A DNA stretch of 64,000 nt from positions 916,307-980,306 of the forward strand of contig NZ_LJYW01000001.1 of assembly GCF_001305515.1 (NCBI RefSeq), given 5' to 3'. This DNA comes from Prosthecodimorpha hirschii (lineage in GTDB: Bacteria; Pseudomonadota; Alphaproteobacteria; Rhizobiales; Ancalomicrobiaceae). Both the position numbers and the translations under genes were made by a program. This document shows positions 17,048-25,008 of this stretch, one piece after another. Within the stretch, counting starts at the first letter, position 1, and the number at the start of each line of letters is the position of its first letter. Below the pieces are notes generated by a model that searched no databases, was not told where the DNA came from, and saw nothing but the letters and a program-made list of their open reading frames with translations.

Positions 17048-18352
17048 GCCGACCCTGGCTGTGGCAGAACCGGTGACCACCTCCAAAACCGCAATCCCGG
17101 ACAAGGCCCGAAGGGCCGCCGATCCGGGACCTACTCGCCCCGCAGCCGCATCAAGATCGCGGTCAGAAACCGGGCGCGGCGACCTGTCGACACCAGAGTA
17201 GGCCCCGGCTCTCCGCTCGCGCTCCGGCCGGGGATCCGTTGGGAGATGGTGGGCCGACCCTGGCTGTGGCGCTGACCGCAGCAGTGGCTGAGACCGCATC
17301 GGGGTCGCCGGCCTCGCCGGGTCGCCCGGCCATCGTGCGAGGCGCCCCTGCCCCAAACCGCAATCCCGGACAAGGCCCGTAGGGCGGCCGATCCGGGACC
17401 TACTCGCCTCGCAGCCGCATCAAGATTGCGTTCGGAAGCCGAGCACAGCGGCCTGTCGACGGCAGAGTAGGCCCCGGCTCTCCGCTCGCGCTCCGGCCGG
17501 GGATCCGTTGCGAAATCGAGCGCCGACCCTGGCAGCGGCTCCGACCCAGGCTGTGGCGCCGACCGCAGTAGAGGCTGAGACCGCATCGGGGTCGCCGGCC
17601 ACGCCGGGGAACCCGGCCATCGTGCGTGGCTCCCTGCCCCCCCAAACCGCAATCCCGGACAAGGCCCGAAGGGCCGCCGATCCGGGACCTACTCGCCTCC
17701 GAGCCGCATCAAGATCGCGTTCAGAAGCCGAGCACAGCGGCAAGTCGACGGCAGAGTAGGCCCCGGCTCTCCGCTGGCGCTCCGGCCGGGGATCCGTTGG
17801 GAGATCGAGGGCCGCCCCTGGCTGTGGCTCAGACCGCAGCAGTGGCTCCGACCCGGGCTGTGGCTCCGACCGCATCGGGATCGCCGGCCTCGCCGGAGCG
17901 CCCGGCCATCGTGCGAGGCCCCCTGCCCCAAACCGCAATCCCGGACAAGGCCCGTAGGGCCGCCGATCCGGGACCTACTCGCCCCGCAGCCGCATCAGAA
18001 CCGCGTTCCGAAGCCCGGCGCGGCGGCCCGTCGCCGGCAGAGTAGGCCCCGGCTCTCCGCTCGCGCTCCGGCCGGGGATCCGTTGAGAGATCGAGGGCCG
18101 CCCCAGGCTGTGGCTCCGACCGCAGCGGGGCCGCCCGGCCTCGCCGGGGAACCCGGCCATCGTGCGAGGCTCCCTGCCCCCCCAAACCGCAATCCCGGAC
18201 AAGGCCCGTAGGGCCGCCGATCCGGGACCCACTCGCCTCGCAGCCGCATCAGAACCGCGTTCCGAATCCGAGCACAGCGGCAAGTCGCCGTGAGAGTAGG
18301 CCCCGGCTCTCCGCTGGCGCTCCGGCCGGGGATCCGTTGCGAGATTGGGGAG
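17048..18352. repeat. Five-unit imperfect tandem repeat array
   Basis: The landmark AAACCGCAATCCCGGACAAG recurs at 17086, 17355, 17644, 17930 and 18184, giving periods of 269, 289, 286 and 254 bp. Each unit holds a dyad (CCCGGA...GGCCC...GGGCC...TCCGGG), then a block ending GGCCGGGGATCCGTTG, then a nested minisatellite of roughly 12-nt words such as GTGGCTCCGACC. Differences in the number of these words probably explain the varying period. Several frames are open through the array only because it is GC-rich and repetitive. There is no spacer diversity of CRISPR type and no protein family. The units look like dispersed palindromic elements that have expanded in tandem. Confidence 0.9.
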
Positions 18353-18400
18353 GGTTCCGCAAAACGCTGCGCAATCCGCCGCCCGGGGCGGGACCGGCTC

Positions 18401-18454
18401 ACCCCGTCCCACCCCACCCCGCACCGCCCCGCCCCACCCCGCCCCGCGCCGCCC
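18401..18454 (-). repeat. G-run tract with quadruplex potential
   Basis: The plus strand is almost pure C with short interruptions (CCCC repeated about eight times), so the minus strand carries many closely spaced G3-G4 runs. Such a pattern can form G-quadruplexes. It lies between the tandem array and the amidohydrolase gene. Confidence 0.6.
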
Positions 18455-18467
18455 TATAGCTGCTATA
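18455..18467. promoter_or_regulatory. Palindrome TATAGC-T-GCTATA upstream of the amidohydrolase
   Basis: A perfect 13-bp dyad, AT-rich in a GC-rich setting, lies about 100 bp before the amidohydrolase GTG. It is a candidate operator or -10 region; no matching regulator is identified. Confidence 0.35.
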
Positions 18468-18567
18468 CCGGCCGACAGCCGTGGCGGGCGTTGTCCGCGC
18501 CGGGCTCTTGCCCAACACTCGCGACCGGGAACGACCCGGCCGCAGATGCCGGGCAGGGAGACCGCTC

Positions 18568-19536
18568 GTGGATTTCGTCGATTCGCATGCGCATGTCTGG
18601 GGCGCGGGTTTCGTGCCGCCGGCCTTCTTCACCCGGGCGGCGGAGGGCTGGGCCGCCAAGGCGCCCGACCGCCGGCCGGACATGATCCTGCCGAAACTGC
18701 TCTCCGGCATCGTCGACCCGGACGGCGACCAGTTCGTCGCCAATATGGATGCCGCCGGCGTCGCCACCTCGCTGATCATGATGATCGATGTCGGCGCGCC
18801 GGTCTTCGGCGAGGAGCCCGAGGTCGGCGTCGAGGCGCAGATCGACTACTACGCGGCGCTGCAGAAGCGGCATCCCGGCCGGCTCTATTGCCATGCCGGC
18901 GTCGATCACCGCCGCCCGGGCCATCTCGACATGGTCCGCCGCGCGATCCGCGACGGCGGCCTCGTCGGCATCGGCGAGATCACCCCGGACGGCTTCTCGG
19001 TCGCCGACGAAGCGTTCCGCCCGCTGATGCGGCTCGCCGCCGATCTCGGCGTGCCGGTGCAGATCCATACCCGCACCGGGGTCTGGACCGAGTTCGCCGG
19101 CTTCGACTTCTCGGAGGCCAATCCGGTCCACCCGGTCCATGTCGCGCGGCTGGCGCGCGAGGTGCCGGACCTGAAGATCGTGCTCTGCCATGCGGGCTTT
19201 CCGCATTGGTGGCAGCGCGCCGCCGAACTGATCGCCGACCTGCCGAACTGCGTGCTCGACATCTCCAACTGGAACGAGACGCTCGGCCATGACGAGGCCG
19301 AGCTGGTCGCCCGGCTGGCGACCTGGCGCGGCCTGGTCGGCATCGAGCGCATCCTGTTCGCCTCCGACCAGGCCTCCGGGGCGCGCTTCAGCGGCGAGCG
19401 CTCGGAACTGCCGCACTGGACCGGCTTCATCCGCGACCTGCCCGCCCGGGCCGCCCGCTGGGGCACCCGCTTCACGCCTGCGGAGGCTGCCGCCATTGCC
19501 GGCGCCAATGCCCGCCGCTTCTATTCGCTCGCCTGA
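18568..19536 (+). CDS. Amidohydrolase-family (amidohydrolase 2) metal enzyme
   Basis: This TIM-barrel metal-dependent hydrolase or decarboxylase has 322 residues. The first metal site is DSHAHVWG right at the N terminus. Further ligands are suggested by QIHTRTG, LCHAGFPHWW and a late ASDQASG aspartate. The start is taken as GTG 18568 because GGGAG lies 7 nt upstream and the family begins just before the D-x-H-x-H motif; an upstream in-frame start would add 29 unlike residues. It is followed after 10 bp by an acyl-CoA ligase and then an SDR, suggesting a catabolic operon for an aromatic or lactone-type acid. Confidence 0.88.
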   Translation: MDFVDSHAHVWGAGFVPPAFFTRAAEGWAAKAPDRRPDMILPKLLSGIVDPDGDQFVANMDAAGVATSLIMMIDVGAPVFGEEPEVGVEAQIDYYAALQKRHPGRLYCHAGVDHRRPGHLDMVRRAIRDGGLVGIGEITPDGFSVADEAFRPLMRLAADLGVPVQIHTRTGVWTEFAGFDFSEANPVHPVHVARLAREVPDLKIVLCHAGFPHWWQRAAELIADLPNCVLDISNWNETLGHDEAELVARLATWRGLVGIERILFASDQASGARFSGERSELPHWTGFIRDLPARAARWGTRFTPAEAAAIAGANARRFYSLA

Positions 19537-19546
19537 GGACGCCCCG

Positions 19547-21142
19547 ATGCCCATGCCTTCGAGCCGCACCGTTCCGGCCCTGCTCGCCGAACAGGCCGCC
19601 CGCTATCCCGACCACGAGGCGCTCGTCGCCGGCCCGGTCCGCTACACCTACGCGACGCTGCGCGACGAGGTGCGCGCCTTCGCCAAGGGGCTGATCGCGC
19701 TCGGCTTCGGCAAGGGCAGCCGGATCGCCATCCTGATGGGCAACAAGCCCGAATGGGTCGTCGCCGACCTCGCCATCTGCTCGATCGGCGGCATCATGGT
19801 GGCGGTCAACACCTGGGTGACGACGCGCGAACTGCACTACATCCTGAAGCATTCCGATGCCGACGGGCTGGTCGTCGCCGACCGCTTCCTCAAATACGAC
19901 TATGTCGCCATGCTGGCCGAGATGGAGCCGCATGCCGAAAGCCTGCCCTGCCTGAAGACCATCATCCATGTCGGCGCGGCCGGTCCGAAGGGTTCGATCG
20001 CCTTTGCGGATGTCTTCGCGCGGGGGCGTCCCGTCCCCGACGCGGCGCTGGCCTCGGCCGAGGCGGCGATATCGCCGCTCGACGTGACCTATCTCCTCTA
20101 CACCTCCGGCTCGACCTCGACCCCGAAAGGCGTGCAGATCCAGCATTTCGGCCTGATCGAGAACATGTGGAACATCGGCGAGCGGATGCACGTCACCGCT
20201 GAGGACCGCCTGTGGCTGGTGGTCTCGCTCTACTGGGGCCTCGGCTGCGAGAATGCGCTCTTCAACATGCTGACCCACGGCGCCTGCACGGTGCTGCAGG
20301 AGCATTTCGATGCCGGCGAGGCGCTCGCCATCCTGGAGAGCGAGCGCTGCACGCTGTTCTACGGCACGCCGAACATCGCCCAGGCGCTCGACGAACATCC
20401 CGACCGGCCGAAATACGACCTCTCCCGCCTGCGCTCGGGCGGCTCGACCGGCTCGCCGGAGCAGTTCCAGCGGCTGATCAAGCTCGGCGTCACGGAGATC
20501 TGCCACATCTACGGGCTGACCGAGACCTACGGCAACTGCACCGTGTCCGACGGCCGGCTCGACCCGCCGGAGAAGCGCTACGCCTCGGTCGGCCGGCCGC
20601 TGCCGGGCGTCGACCTGCGCATCGTCGATCCGGAGACCTTCGCGCCGCGCGGCGTCGGCGAGCCGGGCGAGGTGCAGATGAAGGGCTACGTCACGATCGG
20701 CTACTACAAGGACGAGGACAAGAACCGCGCCTCCTTCACGCCGGACGGCTATTTCCGCACCGGCGATCTCGGCTTCCTGGATGCCGACGGCTTCCTGTTC
20801 TTCCGCGGCCGGCTGAAGGAGATGATCAAGACCGGCGGCATCAATGTCGCCCCGGCCGAGGTCGAGGAGATCCTGATGGCCGAGCCGGCCGTCAAGGTCG
20901 CCTATGTGGTCGGCGTGCCGGATGCGGTGCGCGACGAGATCATCGGCGCGGTGGTGGTCGCCGAGCCGGGCGCCGAGATCACCGAGGCGCAGCTGATGGA
21001 TCGCTGCCGGCGCGAACTGGCCGCCTACAAGCTGCCGCGCGCCTTCCGCTTCGTGAAGGAGGCCGACCTGCCGCTGACCACGACCGGCAAGGTGCAGAAG
21101 AACCGCCTGGCCGAGTTCTTCCAGCCGGCCGCGGCCGGCTGA
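19547..21142 (+). CDS. AMP-forming acyl-CoA synthetase
   Basis: This acyl/aryl-CoA ligase has 531 residues. The P-loop motif YTSGSTSTPKGVQI, the A5 motif YGLTETYGN, the hinge region GYFRTGDLGFLDADG with GRLKEMIKTGGINVAP, and the C-terminal catalytic lysine motif TTTGKVQKNRL are all visible. It activates a carboxylic acid with ATP and transfers it to CoA; the acid is unknown. The start is ATG 19547, 10 bp after the amidohydrolase stop. It is the middle gene of the amidohydrolase-ligase-SDR operon. Confidence 0.93.
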   Translation: MPMPSSRTVPALLAEQAARYPDHEALVAGPVRYTYATLRDEVRAFAKGLIALGFGKGSRIAILMGNKPEWVVADLAICSIGGIMVAVNTWVTTRELHYILKHSDADGLVVADRFLKYDYVAMLAEMEPHAESLPCLKTIIHVGAAGPKGSIAFADVFARGRPVPDAALASAEAAISPLDVTYLLYTSGSTSTPKGVQIQHFGLIENMWNIGERMHVTAEDRLWLVVSLYWGLGCENALFNMLTHGACTVLQEHFDAGEALAILESERCTLFYGTPNIAQALDEHPDRPKYDLSRLRSGGSTGSPEQFQRLIKLGVTEICHIYGLTETYGNCTVSDGRLDPPEKRYASVGRPLPGVDLRIVDPETFAPRGVGEPGEVQMKGYVTIGYYKDEDKNRASFTPDGYFRTGDLGFLDADGFLFFRGRLKEMIKTGGINVAPAEVEEILMAEPAVKVAYVVGVPDAVRDEIIGAVVVAEPGAEITEAQLMDRCRRELAAYKLPRAFRFVKEADLPLTTTGKVQKNRLAEFFQPAAAG

Positions 21143-21159
21143 CGGGCGGGCGACACCCC

Positions 21160-21180
21160 ATGAGCGACATGTTCCGATGA
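21160..21180 (+). other. Six-codon micro-ORF overlapping the SDR start
   Basis: ATG AGC GAC ATG TTC CGA TGA encodes MSDMFR and overlaps the next ATG in an ATGA. The first nine bases (ATGAGCGAC) are repeated at the real SDR start (21177), so a short duplication has produced two starts. It may couple translation or may be chance. Confidence 0.35.
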
Positions 21181-21944
21181 GCGACGTGACGCCGATCGCC
21201 TTCGGCGGCGAACTGGCCGGCCGGGTCGCCCTGGTCACCGGGGCCTCGGCCAATATCGGCCGGGCGATCGCGCTGGCGCTGGCCGATGCCGGCGCGGCGG
21301 TGGTGGCGCATGCGCGCAGTGCCGAGGCGGAGGTGGCCGAGACCGCCCGGCTGATCCGGGCGGCCGGCGGCCGGGCGACCTTCGCGCTCGGCGACCTCGC
21401 CCGGCCCGAGACGGCGGGCGATCTGGTCCGCGCGGCGGTCGGCGCCTTCGGCCGGCTCGACATCGTCGTCCACAACGCGGCCCTGCGCGGCGCGGCCCGG
21501 CTCGCCGACCTGGAGCCGGCCGACTGGCGCCAGGTGATGGCGGTCGATCTCGATGCCGCCTTCTGGCTCGCCCGCGCCGCCGCGCCGCTGCTCGCCGGTT
21601 CGGACGGCGCCGCGATCGTCGTCATCGGCGGCATGTCGGGCCATGCCGGCGCGGCCGGGCGCGCCCATGTGGTCGCCGCCAAGGCCGGCCTCGCCGGCCT
21701 CGCCCGCGCGCTGGCGCACGACCTCGCGGCCCAGGGCGCGACCGTCAACTGCGTCGTCCCCGGCGTGATCGAGACCCGCCGCGGCCCGAGCGCCGGCGTC
21801 GCGCCGGCGCAGGCGATGCCGCTGGTCGGCCGCCCGGGCCGCCCGAACGAGGTCGCCGCCATGGTGCGCCTGCTCGCCGGCCCGGCCGGCCGCTACGTCA
21901 CCGGCCAGACCCTGCACGTCAACGGCGGCGCCTATCTCGGCTGA
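21177..21944 (+). CDS. SDR-family oxidoreductase lacking the catalytic tyrosine
   Basis: This protein has a Rossmann fold and 255 residues. The cofactor motif VTGASANIGRAIA and the HNAALRG strand are normal. At the active site the usual YxxxK is replaced: the lysine is in HVVAAKAG, with valine at the tyrosine position and a histidine one residue before it. The serine-equivalent region reads VVIGGMSGHAG. It could be a variant reductase with altered chemistry or a non-reducing SDR homologue. It closes the amidohydrolase-ligase operon. Confidence 0.88.
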   Translation: MSDVTPIAFGGELAGRVALVTGASANIGRAIALALADAGAAVVAHARSAEAEVAETARLIRAAGGRATFALGDLARPETAGDLVRAAVGAFGRLDIVVHNAALRGAARLADLEPADWRQVMAVDLDAAFWLARAAAPLLAGSDGAAIVVIGGMSGHAGAAGRAHVVAAKAGLAGLARALAHDLAAQGATVNCVVPGVIETRRGPSAGVAPAQAMPLVGRPGRPNEVAAMVRLLAGPAGRYVTGQTLHVNGGAYLG

Positions 21945-22027
21945 TCGGGCCAAGAGGCGGCCGCCCCCCTCGGCGCCGGCTGCGGTCCGGGACCGCGGGG
22001 CCGCGAAGGGCGCCGCCCGCCCGGCCC

Positions 22028-23707
22028 TCACCGGCTGGCCAGGGCCTTGTCGCGGATCGCGGTCAGCGTGGTGCCCGGCAGGATGGCGTCGGGCGAGATC
22101 TTCAGATGCACGATCGCCGGCAAGCCCGAGGCTTCCGCGGCCCGGAAGGCGGCCGGGAACTCCTCGGTGCGCTCGACCGTGGCGCCGAAGCCGCCGAAGG
22201 CGCGGGCATAGGCGGCGAAATCGGGGTTGACCAGTTCGGTCGCCGAGACGCGGCCGGGATAGTCGCGCTCCTGGTGCATGCGGATGGTGCCGTACTGGCC
22301 GTTGTCGGCGATCACCACCACGATCGGCAGCCGATACTGCACCGCGGCGGCGAATTCCTGGCCGCTCATCAGGAAGTCGCCGTCGCCGTTGACCGAGATG
22401 ACCGGGCGATCGGGGAAGAGCCGCTTCATCGCGACCGCCGCCGGCATGCCGTAGCCCATCGAGGCCGAGGCCGGGGCGACATGCGTCATGTAGCGGCGGA
22501 AGCGGTAGAAGCGGTGGATCCAGGAGGCGTAGTTGCCGGCCCCGTTGCACAGGATGGTGTCGTCGGGGAGGTTCTCGCGCAGCCAGATCATCACGTCGCC
22601 GAGATTGACGTCGCCGGGCTGCGGCGTCGCCGTGCCGCTCCAGGCGAGATAGTCGGCATGGGCGGCCTCGGCCTCGGCCCGCCAGGACGGCTTCGGCGCC
22701 ACGCCGAGACGGGCGAGCGCCGGCACGAAGCGGGTCGGCGCGGCATGGATGGCGAGCGTCGGCCGATAGACCCGGCCGAGTTCCTCCGCACCCGGATGGA
22801 CATGGACCAGCTTCGTCTGCGGCGCCGGCAGGTCGAGCAGCGTATAGCCCTGCGACGGGATCTCGCCGAGCCGGCCACCGACCAGCACGATCAGGTCCGC
22901 CGCCTTGGCGCGCGCGATCAGCTTCGGATTGGGGCCGAGGCCGAGATCGCCGGCAAAGACCGGCGAGAGCGGATCGAACAGGGTCGCGCGGCGGTAGGAA
23001 TTGGCGACCGGCAGGCCCCAGGCCTCGGCCAGTTCGTGCATCGCGGCCCGGCTCGCCTCCGTCCAGCGGCTGCCGCCGACCACGAAGAGCGGCCGCTCGG
23101 ATTGCGCCAGCAGCCCGGCGAGTTCGGCCATCTCCTCGGCACCCGGCGCGGTCTCGACCGGTGCGCAGGCGGGCACGTCGGGGGCGCTGCAGCGCTCCTT
23201 CAGCACGTCCTTGGGCAGCGCGATCACGACCGGGCCGGGCCGGCCGGCGGTGGCGGTGTAGAAGGCGCGGCTGACGATCTCCGGCGTCCGGTCGGGGTCG
23301 TCGAGTTCGGTCGTCCACTTGGTCATGCTGCCGAAGACGGCGCGATAGTCCATCTCCTGGAAGGCCTCGCGCTCGCGGAAGGCGCGCTCGATCTGGCCGA
23401 CGAACAGGATCATCGGCGTGGAATCCTGCTGGGCGACATGCACGCCCGCGGAGGCGTTGGTGGCGCCGGGGCCGCGCGTCACGAAGCAGATGCCGGGCCG
23501 CCCGGTCACCTTGCCGACCGCCTCGGCCATCATCGCCGCCCCGCCCTCGTGGCGGCAGACCGTGACCGTGATGCCGCTGTCGACCAGGGCATCGAGCACG
23601 GCCAGATAGCTTTCGCCGGGCACGCAGAAGACATGACGGACGCCGTTGGCGACGAGCTGCGCGACCAGGGCCTCGGCGGCGGTGCGGGTCTGTAGCGGGG
23701 CATGCAT
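22028..23707 (-). CDS. Thiamine-diphosphate enzyme of the acetolactate synthase-like family
   Basis: This enzyme has 559 residues and three ThDP-family domains. The N-terminal Pyr domain contains the activating glutamate in VFCVPGESYLAVLDAL. The C-terminal PP domain has the Mg/ThDP motif NGDGDFLMSGQEF ending in IADNGQYG. The start is ATG 23707, with GGGAG 9 nt upstream. It resembles acetolactate synthase large subunits and related decarboxylases or lyases, but no regulatory subunit is adjacent. A catabolic or carboligase role is therefore more likely than branched-chain synthesis. The substrate is unknown. Confidence 0.88.
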   Translation of the reverse strand: MHAPLQTRTAAEALVAQLVANGVRHVFCVPGESYLAVLDALVDSGITVTVCRHEGGAAMMAEAVGKVTGRPGICFVTRGPGATNASAGVHVAQQDSTPMILFVGQIERAFREREAFQEMDYRAVFGSMTKWTTELDDPDRTPEIVSRAFYTATAGRPGPVVIALPKDVLKERCSAPDVPACAPVETAPGAEEMAELAGLLAQSERPLFVVGGSRWTEASRAAMHELAEAWGLPVANSYRRATLFDPLSPVFAGDLGLGPNPKLIARAKAADLIVLVGGRLGEIPSQGYTLLDLPAPQTKLVHVHPGAEELGRVYRPTLAIHAAPTRFVPALARLGVAPKPSWRAEAEAAHADYLAWSGTATPQPGDVNLGDVMIWLRENLPDDTILCNGAGNYASWIHRFYRFRRYMTHVAPASASMGYGMPAAVAMKRLFPDRPVISVNGDGDFLMSGQEFAAAVQYRLPIVVVIADNGQYGTIRMHQERDYPGRVSATELVNPDFAAYARAFGGFGATVERTEEFPAAFRAAEASGLPAIVHLKISPDAILPGTTLTAIRDKALASR

Positions 23708-23797
23708 GGGTCGGTCTCCCGGTCGGCGGGTCATTGTCGGCAGGTCGTGGGGCGGCCATGGGGCAGGTCGTGGATCGGATCGGCGGGGCCGGATCGG

Positions 23798-24682
23798 TCA
23801 CGGCCCGAAGATCACCAGTTCGGTATCGGTCAGGTCGGCGAGGCGCGCCTCGCCGGGTCCTTTGACGTATTTGCGGCCGCGCCGCTCGGTATAGATGCCG
23901 GCGAGCCCCGGCACCGGGCCGACCGCGTCGATCAGCACGGCGAACCGGCCGCGCAGCGCCAGCGCCCGCCCGAGGGGCGCAGCGGCGGCGACGAAATCCT
24001 CGACGCTGCGGCAATAGGCGAGTTGCATCACCGGCAGCGGAATGCGGCCGCTGCGCATGCGGAACGGCAGGAAGACGAAGGGCGACGGCCCGTCCGGCCC
24101 GCGCACCACCAGGCTCAGGCAGCCATAGCCGGCGTGATCGCCGAGGAGCCGCGCCTCCGCCTCGTCGAGCCCGGCGACCGCCGTCGTCCCCGCGGCGACC
24201 GTCTCGACGCGCCGGCCGGCGCCGTTCAGCGACAGCAGCGGAACGGCCGCGAACAGCCCGCTGCAATAGCGTCGGTAGCCCTGCGCCTCCAGGATCGGCC
24301 AGGTGCTCGGGGCGGGCGTGACGTTCAGATAGGTCGCCTGCTTGTTGCGCAGCGCCATCGAGGACAGCATCGCCGCATGGCCGCGATAGGGCGGATCGAC
24401 ATACCAGCTGGCGATGTTGCAGCGCGGACCGGCCTCGCCGGACCGATCCGTGAAGATCAGCAGCACGGCGCCGACCGGGACGCCGCCGGTCTCCAGCAGG
24501 TAGCCGTAGCGCGGCAACCCGTCCGGCACCGCCCGGCCGGCCTGTCGCCGGAGCCCGTCCAGGAAATAGGCGCGCGGACGGGGTGCGAAGCCGCGCGCGA
24601 GCAGATCGGCGACCGCCTCGATGTCGGCATCCCCGATCGGCCGGCAGCGGACCCGAGTATCCGTAGTGCTTTGCTTTTCCAT
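23798..24682 (-). CDS. GNAT-like N-acyltransferase
   Basis: This protein has 294 residues. The N-terminal half has GNAT features: RPIGDADIEAVADLLARGF, then WYVDPPYRGHAAMLSSMALR around residues 92-112 as the acetyl-CoA-binding region, then LEAQGYRRY. The C-terminal half has no recognised motif. It is divergent from the carrier protein gene, with only 77 bp between the starts, so shared control is likely. It could transfer an acyl group from the carrier protein to an acceptor; this is an inference from context only. Confidence 0.7.
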   Translation of the reverse strand: MEKQSTTDTRVRCRPIGDADIEAVADLLARGFAPRPRAYFLDGLRRQAGRAVPDGLPRYGYLLETGGVPVGAVLLIFTDRSGEAGPRCNIASWYVDPPYRGHAAMLSSMALRNKQATYLNVTPAPSTWPILEAQGYRRYCSGLFAAVPLLSLNGAGRRVETVAAGTTAVAGLDEAEARLLGDHAGYGCLSLVVRGPDGPSPFVFLPFRMRSGRIPLPVMQLAYCRSVEDFVAAAAPLGRALALRGRFAVLIDAVGPVPGLAGIYTERRGRKYVKGPGEARLADLTDTELVIFGP

Positions 24683-24759
24683 CGGCCCGAAGTCACTTCA
24701 AATTTAGGATTTCAGCCTATCGTCCAGTCGTATTCGAACCGCCAACGGGGGTGCAGGAA
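24683..24759. promoter_or_regulatory. AT-richer divergent promoter region, GNAT / carrier protein 1
   Basis: These 77 bp contain TTCAAATTTAGGATTTCAGCC, markedly AT-rich compared with its surroundings, between two divergent starts. It is expected to hold both promoters; individual boxes were not resolved. Confidence 0.4.
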
Positions 24760-25008
24760 ATGTCGTCACGGTTAACGATTACTAACCTGATCGAAGAGAT
24801 CGCGGCGGACCACAACAAGACTCTGAAGCCGTTGTCCGACGACTTGGTTCTCCTGGAATCCGGCCTGGATTCTCTGTGCTTTGCGATCCTGGTCGCACGA
24901 CTGGAGGACAAGCTCGGCATCGACCCCTTCTCGGCGTCCGAAGAGGCCTATTTCCCCGTCACCCTCGGCGATTTCATTCGGTCCTACGACCATGCCGTCG
25001 CAGCCTGA
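24760..25008 (+). CDS. Acyl/peptidyl carrier protein 1
   Basis: This carrier protein has 82 residues. The phosphopantetheine site is Ser38 in LLESGLDSLCFAIL, a good match to the GxDS motif of acyl carrier proteins, between helix I (ITNLIEEIAADHN) and helix II. The likely start is ATG 24760; an in-frame GTG three codons upstream is possible. Its stop overlaps the adenylating enzyme by 17 bp, so the pair is translationally coupled and the enzyme is the obvious candidate to load this carrier. Confidence 0.9.
   Translation: MSSRLTITNLIEEIAADHNKTLKPLSDDLVLLESGLDSLCFAILVARLEDKLGIDPFSASEEAYFPVTLGDFIRSYDHAVAA

Noticed and set aside
15938-17356. N-terminal extension of the acyl-CoA dehydrogenase frame to 867 codons
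   Set aside because: The extension runs antisense to the LysR gene and into the repeat array. The family length and the M-D-V start fit the ATG at 15937.
17048-18352. CRISPR array
   Set aside because: Units are 254-289 bp with whole-unit similarity, no short repeat/unique spacer alternation, and no cas genes in the window.
17100-18424. Repeat-containing proteins on either strand of the tandem array
   Set aside because: All frames are similarly open, the predicted peptides are low-complexity Arg/Pro/Gly/Ala, and there is no ribosome-binding site or family.
22106-23695. Plus-strand 529-codon frame opposite the thiamine-diphosphate enzyme
   Set aside because: It is an antisense shadow. The minus strand has clear GDG...N cofactor motifs and a good ribosome-binding site.
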